DNA from: Flavobacterium sp. J49
GTDB taxonomy: Bacteria > Bacteroidota > Bacteroidia > Flavobacteriales > Flavobacteriaceae
Direction of reading: 5' to 3'
Length of the DNA stretch: 64,000 nucleotides
Assembly (NCBI RefSeq): GCF_011742145.1
Contig: NZ_JAAQQU010000099.1
Coordinates: forward strand, 218,955 to 282,954
Shown here: positions 63,901-64,000 of the stretch, one piece after another
Layout: the number at the start of each line of letters is the position of its first letter
Numbering within the stretch: the stretch's first letter is position 1
Translations under genes and position numbers: made by a program
Notes under the pieces: generated by a model
What the model was told of the DNA's origin: nothing
Database searches by the model: none
What the model saw: the letters and a program-made list of their open reading frames with translations, nothing else

Positions 63901-64000
63901 TTATTGGTTTAGGCAAAGAGTATGCTGTTGAGGTTCGTTACCGAGTAAATAGTTTCGGAACACAACAATGGTCAAATTGGAGTGAAACAGTTTGTTCTGT
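48984..64000 (+). CDS. Giant modular exported protein, partial (more than 5000 codons)
   Basis: Open reading frame from ATG 48984 to the window edge, with no stop. I read it in one frame at more than fifteen points across the length. Residues 1-40 are polar, then AILLIMILLGGFSVKAQ (cleavage near 58) is the signal. Order: jelly-roll domain (60-244), long beta-repeat region (about 250-1026), BNR-associated-N-like domain (about 1028-1174), three beta-helix modules (1175-2874), many PKD/Ig-like domains with two further jelly-roll insertions and one other inserted domain (2875-4520), a MopE-like metal-binding motif (about 4620-4685) and FN3-like repeats (4690 on). Composition is Thr/Ser/Asn/Gly-rich. 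It is the style of T9SS adhesins and secreted cell-surface proteins; the T9SS C-terminal signal is not in the window. An alternative start at 49041 gives a shorter leader. Confidence 0.88.
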   Translation, partial: MHLNYPSTSNNFSLFVKSFMTCCNFKSNSDYPKNAFKNHAYRAILLIMILLGGFSVKAQTTLISPTGDGGFETGTDLTNNGWTTVNAATNTWQVGTASTAFAGTRAAYISNNGGGAWAYTVGTSQTSHFYREITVPAGETNINLSFQWKGSGESGWDRLLVYTAPTSVTPTVNNPVSNSTAITNATLVYTQANNAQATYTSASISLPAALSGTTFRLIFTWQNDGAGGTSPGVSLDNISLTSASPINYVSNTASGNWSTAATWSPSGIPTASDNVTIADGHTITIDATATATCNNLTVGQGTSGTLIFNSTAARTITVGGNLSIASGGTFQSAASGSVITHALSIAGNITNNGTLDFSTNTNGAAAGITFTGAANQLVSGTGATTDLYSITMSKSALANLVDFNLSNFSVRGLSSSATGALLLSGSGTGTIKFSGTNTFSGTLFSTAAYSIPSTLGFWLNNPNFVVQGQAGSSTLSGLLRISNGIFTIGTTNNSMGFNSGANIIIEGSGIVNSVARFGVGSAGNNITYNQSGGTVYVNTANGNSSTTLASFDAGTSTSTSFTMSGGSIVVRGAASATNGEYRGPVTGATVNITGGTLQLGTAAVTTPAIAATPASTTFRTYTGVTPSIVLNATNNPGITLGGAMEVRGDLTLNGTGTFTNNSNTLTMRGNSVTNPGNITISNAPSVFTINSSNTTAFSFTSSFGNQSITNNGTITGNQLPSLTINNTFAGGTVTIPAGLSLMGGSTLTLTSGVLTVGGAGDITFIQSGAVTQSFVMSRTNGSLSATTSSFGVATPTTLNYTYGTSTAAQTTGAELPNSVGTTTPLTTLTINNAQGTILNKPVNTNTLTLTAGQLTTTDTNLVTVTGTTTGSVSRSSGYVNGPIARTLPANNTTGTYIFPVGKGTYNPFELLSPNTTSSTSLAVIKAEAFDANSNGTAGANIGSLNTNRYWAASVITNPSSFTNSFIKLTDSSVASTSGIASSSTVNGTYDLVGGINPTIVAGTSIQSTAPAATSLPGFFAIGTRAVSMSYVSSTTTQASTAFCLASSTNQQILGVQIVTVGNANPLVLSNLNFNTTGSTNASDIAKARVFYTGTSNTFATTTQFGADITSPSGSFTVTGSASLAEGTNYFWLVYDVAPTATVNNVLDAQCVSVDYGTVQTPTVTDPTGTRTIKAQLNGTYLIGASQSSPNFTRLTDAITELNTYGVSGPVVFILQSDYSSTTETFPLVVNAISGSSAVNTLTIKPATTATISGSVGSGALLRLNGADYVTIDGSNSGGTDRSLTITNTSTSSPTAISLISLGTGAGATNNTIKNSIISTGTKTSSYGIALGGSTPGNAGDDNDNNTIQNNVITLANIAVFSSANATGVTDNLLITQNTLGTLVSASALNTNAINLVQANSATISLNEVLGITQSSSFDAISLGAGVTNTRITRNSIHDLINNGTNRSSGIGLATGNAANITIDNNVFYNIISNGTGGLGFSTSGIYTSAGTGFNIYYNSINMSGDRDAVATTKPSSVSSAIMINNSSAANLDIRNNILANTQTATTNQPKSYAIYSTAANTAFTNINNNDYFVSGAQGVLGFLTSDRTDLAAIQTGFGQNTNSITGNPLFNSTTSLIPQTGSPVIGTATPIGGITIDLIGTTRNASTPSIGAYEQAIDLVGPTISFTALTNNCGSGDRTLTTTITDATGVPTSGAGLPVLYWRIGAGSYTSSTATYVSGNTYNFTLGSGSAISDVISYYIVAQDTAGTPNTSVFPSAGASGFSINPPAVSTPPTTPSSYTNLNTLSGTYTVGSGGNYATLTAAVAAYNSSCLTGSVTFNLTDTSYSTNETFPIVINSNVSSSVTNTLTIKPATTATISGTVGTGALLKLNGVDYVTIDGSNSGGTDRSLTFLNTSTASSGNAVVWIASASASDGATNNTIKNCVITGNSKTTTFVGIFSGSGSTISTSGLSLAANNNNTIQNNSIGSCQYGIFSFGVSTSTKNNGTVIKQNLLNGSGAASLNVGGIFARNENGILITENKIENITGSSAVYGVNLGVNTFNTYSPGTTDEVTGATISKNTLTSITTSSGSSCFGIVVCPATSGTTQISNNSIAAINGNASPSDFTAGIYVGGGTGSTTQVYYNSVSMSGSGTRTSPSTALAIGGSNPIVDVKNNALYNISTASGTLSATIASYAFTTASTTFSNLSFNYNSLFTSGAYSRFAGTGSTSSPTIQADLNALNTAIGGGANSISANPLFTSTTNLIPALGTTLSGAGTPLAVLVDINGISRNATTPFIGAHEQSVDLVPPTITYTPLTNTCTPGARTITATITDTSGIPTSGVGLPVLYWKANNGSYNAVTGTNTSGDLYDFTIGTGSVAGDVISYYIAAQDNSANVNVAVSPATGASGFTTNPPAAGTPPTTPNTYTNNITLSGVYTVGTGGNYTTLTSAIAAYNSACLSGAVTFSLTDSSYSSAETFPLSINVNTYANATNTLTIKPATGIVSSISGSNATAIFNLNGVKYLTIDGSNTVGGTTKNLTISNTNTSGTTITFINEASNNNIKNSILNGVSTATTSGVILLSTTTGTDGNDNNTIQNNDISGGATATGVGITNAGTATNSTTKNSGNIISNNNIFNFSVNGIREGGGTLGTVYSGNNIYEVATQTTALIGALFRTTTLEGFTFTGNKIYDLKTSATTSVYGIHLVNMQTGSTGTITNNMISLDATTPLTVYGIFDEAGTGRLFDIYNNTIAISGTVSGASNSAAYYYSIASTTNFKNNILSNTRNGGTGKHYALRSIATVTSLTSDYNDLYVGAGTGNVLATNTTADQTSLSAWQTATSKDTNSANVLPVFTSVTDLHIATSSVGLDNLGTPIATVTTDIDGETRNLTTPDLGADEFTIPVCITANGGTATGSAQFCTSGTPSIAASGYSFGSGTTYQWYSSTNAADYPNAGTAISGQVNPSVLTTSAISTTSYYWLRVTCGTDSSTANSNLVTITINTPATFTASAAQSSICSGGSGTTLTASGGASYTWTSNPSGFTSTSATPSVNPSVTTTYTVNGIDTNGCTANPGTVTVTIVETPSAVSVLSSASQVCSGSAVTLSANGGLVNSTNQTIYSESFTSDLGTFTTVNSSTTTAQDWTARANGYVYTSTYTFSGSTGGFVLANSDVGGSFSAFTNTQLISASFNTTGYTNLSLQFNEYLNNPNTAAAVEISDDNFASVTVLRNDIVTDLGTPSAFNATTIAIPAQFINKTNVKVRFRYEGNWSWFWAVDEVKVKGDASLSAPTTWTASAGTLYTSLSPDVAYVNGSNATTVYAKPTANTTYTVTASNNGCTATGNTTVNVTALPSFTVAPITICKGQTGTLTAVSSGSNSYSWAPVGGGATLTGNPRTVSPTVTTTYNVTATSNDTTPACQNTQQVVVTVNDPGTIDSITPSRTVAPDQATTFVVTTTGGTNLTYRWQVNNNVDGWQFLTNDYVDENTGNYLGVNTATLSLQNITLAFDTYRYRCIVKSDNPCTDMISEEGTLNVTSTGFITQPANVTLCGDSSTQFSVVTSGDEPYNIQWQISTDNGANFTDIVDGFDALTGLTFTVAPVDDLAAKTLNVSGITATHNNYQFKCQLDFFLDSAIATLTVNTPISVVTDLSTATVNLCRVSNTSNLTLQTAGSVSSVVWKYSTVPNPADWTALPSVTNNTPAGTTYTATNPTANNYNLAVATSATTPVGNYYYKAIIIGSGSGPGKCTDLQSNMATISIHQPVVAVTPNSATYCSPGTSVTLTASGASTYSWSPSTELDTNTGATVLATPSSNTTYTVTGTDTFGCTNTATATVNYSDSITVTASNATALSCPGSTVQLNSATSTVNSTTQTFLNPSTDGGFESGTTFPLNGWNVINGTNNQWNVGTSAGVQAGTNAAFVGANNVATGIASVNHFYRDIVIPAGLNNISLSFYLKMAITDDTFDYLYVYATTTSRTPVAGTVPSTGYTQVFSNTATVYSNYTLRTVTLPNSLAGTTVRLVFTYKSDSAAPFSAPAVDNISITGTPAVNYTYAWTSTPTGFTSSLQNPTATPTVATTYNLTVTSPSGCSATSSVLVNVLTQSPTITTQPLASTKCQGQTATFTVAATSVVSPISYQWRKDGVPLINGTGISGATTTTLTLTGVTAASAGNYDVVVTVCSSLSTTSNAVALVVNSLPTVTVTPNSSSYCSPTGTAVTLTAGGASSYTWSPSAGLSNTTTSIVNASPTTSQTYTVTGTDGNGCTNTATSTVTVFQSPVITSLTATPSTVCSGSDSQLSATTNSPASNYIYTSSTGQSLLTITSPTTVTTVTSGTNDDGYITVNPSFTFNYTGINYTSFSVGTNGYIVLGGNSSTVPSSLTSISGNVIYAFGRDGNLNTNNGGDLTHGPAAGGKYVFQMNKYAGAGSGGTSATTYITYQIVLWGASSSQPGKIDIIYGTNAGTPVSAGTIGIRDTAGSYLNGVNGSTSSTTTAAAWPAPGQMYSFEIPVTSYSWSPSTFLNNSTIANPLATGVTATTQYVVTATRNGCTANADVTVVATPRPTATISGTTTLCRNGAPAPIVTFTGANGTAPYIFTYKLNGGSNQTISTIGSNSTVSITIPTTTAGVFSYSLVSVQDSTAAACSQTQSGTATVTVVENITYYRDADNDGYGNAAISIISCNASEPGYVTNNTDCNDAVASINPGVPDINFNNFDENCNNNLFDGHAPVVVNITTPSGALALMTSTITCSVATNTTPYSGSSVLYRFKVTRTAPTLAVEYINSTTRTFAISQLAIAAHSATYEVQATAIVNGEEQPYNGNTATFTTPAAPVIQLVSQVVTNQCNQTLATINSYIYANNSTMYNNAQIVEFEVERYENNILTHTQVYSTNVPYFKLSSLSIPVTYGTLYKVRVRYGYNSYGSEIRSNYSTQCNVTTPSMPLAQVAASQCGQELASINSFVYASGNLGSANLYEFRVTRIPHLGDAPVTVTQETIQRIVPYFRLTMLTNLFIGLGKEYAVEVRYRVNSFGTQQWSNWSETVCS
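49161..49715 (+). other. Domain 1 of the giant protein: jelly-roll (choice-of-anchor J-like)
   Basis: GGFETGTDLTNNGWTTVN, SHFYREITVPAGETNINLSF and LDNISL are the features of the anchor-J/cleaved-adhesin-type carbohydrate-binding-like jelly-roll. A second copy is at 60520-61020 with GGFESGTTFPLNGW, NHFYRDIVIPAG and VDNISI. Confidence 0.7.
49734..52060 (+). other. Long beta-repeat region of the giant protein
   Basis: NTASGNWSTAATWSPSGIPT starts a beta-strand-rich stretch of about 775 residues with many short Gly/Thr/Asn repeats (NNLTVGQGTSG, GTLFSTAAYS). The first part resembles G8-like or autotransporter-type beta-solenoid sequence. No catalytic motif. Confidence 0.6.
52066..52506 (+). other. 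BNR-associated N-terminal-like domain
   Basis: SSTTTQASTAFCLASSTNQQ, ANPLVLSNLNFNTTGSTN, ARVFYTGTSNTFATTTQFG and NYFWLVYDV match, from memory, the domain at the N-terminus of BNR-repeat sialidase-like proteins in Bacteroidota. Confidence 0.65.
52507..54336 (+). repeat. Beta-helix module 1 of the giant protein
   Basis: About 610 residues. Begins GTYLIGASQSSPNFTRLTDA, continues VVFILQSDYSSTTETFPL, TLTIKPATTATISGS and LRLNGADYVTIDGSNSGG, many right-handed-helix-type rungs (NNTIKN, NITLDN), ends with GAYEQAIDLVGP and an Ig-like tail (LTTTITDATGVPTSGAGLP). Confidence 0.75.
54337..56210 (+). repeat. Beta-helix module 2 of the giant protein
   Basis: About 625 residues, same order as module 1: GTYTVGSGGNYATLTAAVAA, TLTIKPATTATISGT, LKLNGVDYVTIDGSNSGG, ends GAHEQSVDLVPP and the tail TITDTSGIPTSGVGLPVLYW. 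The DNA for VTIDGSNSGGTDRSLT differs at only a few bases from that in module 1. Confidence 0.75.
56211..57605 (+). repeat. Beta-helix module 3 of the giant protein, no Ig tail
   Basis: About 465 residues: GVYTVGTGGNYTTLTSAIAA, TLTIKPATGIVSSISGS, LNGVKYLTIDGSNTVGG. Ends with GADEFTIPVC and runs straight into the PKD-like region; the Ig-like tail found after modules 1 and 2 is missing. Confidence 0.75.
58141..58950 (+). other. PKD-like domain interrupted by a jelly-roll domain
   Basis: QVCSGSAVTLSANGG (start of a PKD-like domain) is followed by a 170-residue insertion with YSESFTSDLGTF, YTNLSLQFNEYLNN and FWAVDEVKVKG; the PKD-like sequence resumes at APTTWTASAGTLYTS and finishes with TTYTVTASNNGCTATGNTT. 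Confidence 0.65.
60439..61180 (+). other. PKD-like domain interrupted by the second anchor-J domain
   Basis: SCPGSTVQLNSATS opens the domain; GGFESGTTFPLNGW ... VDNISITGTPA is the inserted jelly-roll (60520-61020); YTYAWTSTPTGFTSS and TTYNLTVTSPSGCSATSS complete the PKD-like fold. Confidence 0.65.
61741..62550 (+). other. PKD-like domain interrupted by a different beta-sandwich
   Basis: TVCSGSDSQLSATT opens the domain; an insertion of about 200 residues has FTFNYTGINYTSFSVGTNGY, GKIDIIYGTNAG and IGIRDTAGSYLNG; SYSWSPSTFLNNST and TTQYVVTATRNGCTANAD complete the PKD-like fold. Confidence 0.65.
62850..63035 (+). other. MopE-like metal-binding motif in the giant protein
   Basis: YYRDADNDGYGN, a Cys of IISCNASE, TDCNDAVASINPGVPD and DENCNNN have the acidic, Cys-containing pattern of the MopE-type Cu/Ca-binding motif (PF11617-like), also seen in many T9SS proteins. 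Confidence 0.75.
63360..64000 (+). other. Fibronectin-III-like repeats of the giant protein
   Basis: Two related units of about 105 residues: TNQCNQTLATINSYIYANNS and ASQCGQELASINSFVYASGN, both followed by EFEVERY/EFRVTRI and KVRVRYG/AVEVRYR strands. This kind of repeat is typically the last part before the T9SS signal. Confidence 0.65.

Overview
The window looks like chromosome from a Flavobacterium-type bacterium (Bacteroidota, Flavobacteriaceae). The evidence is the low GC content, the TAnnTTTG-type -7 promoter boxes (often just upstream of the start codon) and the lack of obvious Shine-Dalgarno sequences. Protein content agrees: TonB-dependent receptors, small lipoproteins and DUF families (6048, 6095, 6146, 6452, 6787) that I associate with this group, and a giant secreted modular protein of the type IX secretion (T9SS) kind. 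I see no rRNA, tRNA, CRISPR array, insertion sequence or prophage.

Layout. 1-4273: the start of a probable menE (menaquinone synthesis) overlapping a CPBP membrane protease, an ArsC-family protein, a TonB-type outer-membrane receptor and a 57-residue membrane protein. 4460-13620: housekeeping genes (fumC, pdxH, rnz, rocD) with small membrane or secreted proteins, an Smr-domain protein, DUF1003 and DUF1697 proteins. 13697-16789: rlmD followed by two lipoproteins with near-identical signal-peptide DNA and a DUF6048 protein. 16790-20442: small unknowns, a thioredoxin-like exported protein and a beta-barrel protein. 20443-26545: two methyltransferases, a ZIP transporter, murQ with an exported Cys/His candidate hydrolase, DUF6095 and DUF1572 proteins and a lipoprotein. 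26579-35307: TerC, a PAS sensor without an ATPase domain, topoisomerase IV (parC, parE) and ychF. 35391-39895: a regulatory-domain exported protein, a second TonB receptor and a secreted unknown. 39991-43876: ferredoxin, LuxC-like acyl-CoA reductase, serC and serA. 43988-48762: DUF6146 and DUF6787 proteins, folE, lolD-like ABC ATPase, a polytopic membrane protein and a TIGR02757 protein.

48984 to the right edge is a single open frame of more than 5000 codons. It encodes an exported, repeat-rich cell-surface or secreted protein: jelly-roll domains, a long beta-repeat region, three beta-helix-like modules of 1.4-1.9 kb, many PKD/Ig-like domains, a MopE-like metal-binding motif and FN3-like repeats. 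The C-terminus lies outside the window. Three of its PKD-like domains seem to carry another domain inserted at the same internal point.

The non-coding DNA is unusually structured. One dispersed palindromic element occurs four times (near 4387, 7441, 26112 and 42779). Many spacers carry arrays of short words repeated at 7-10 bp spacing, often followed by the complementary words, so that the transcript could fold. Two spacers near exported-protein genes share a 15-mer, and one of these also has a duplicated 31-bp dyad. These spacer elements and the architecture of the giant protein are the main unexplained features.
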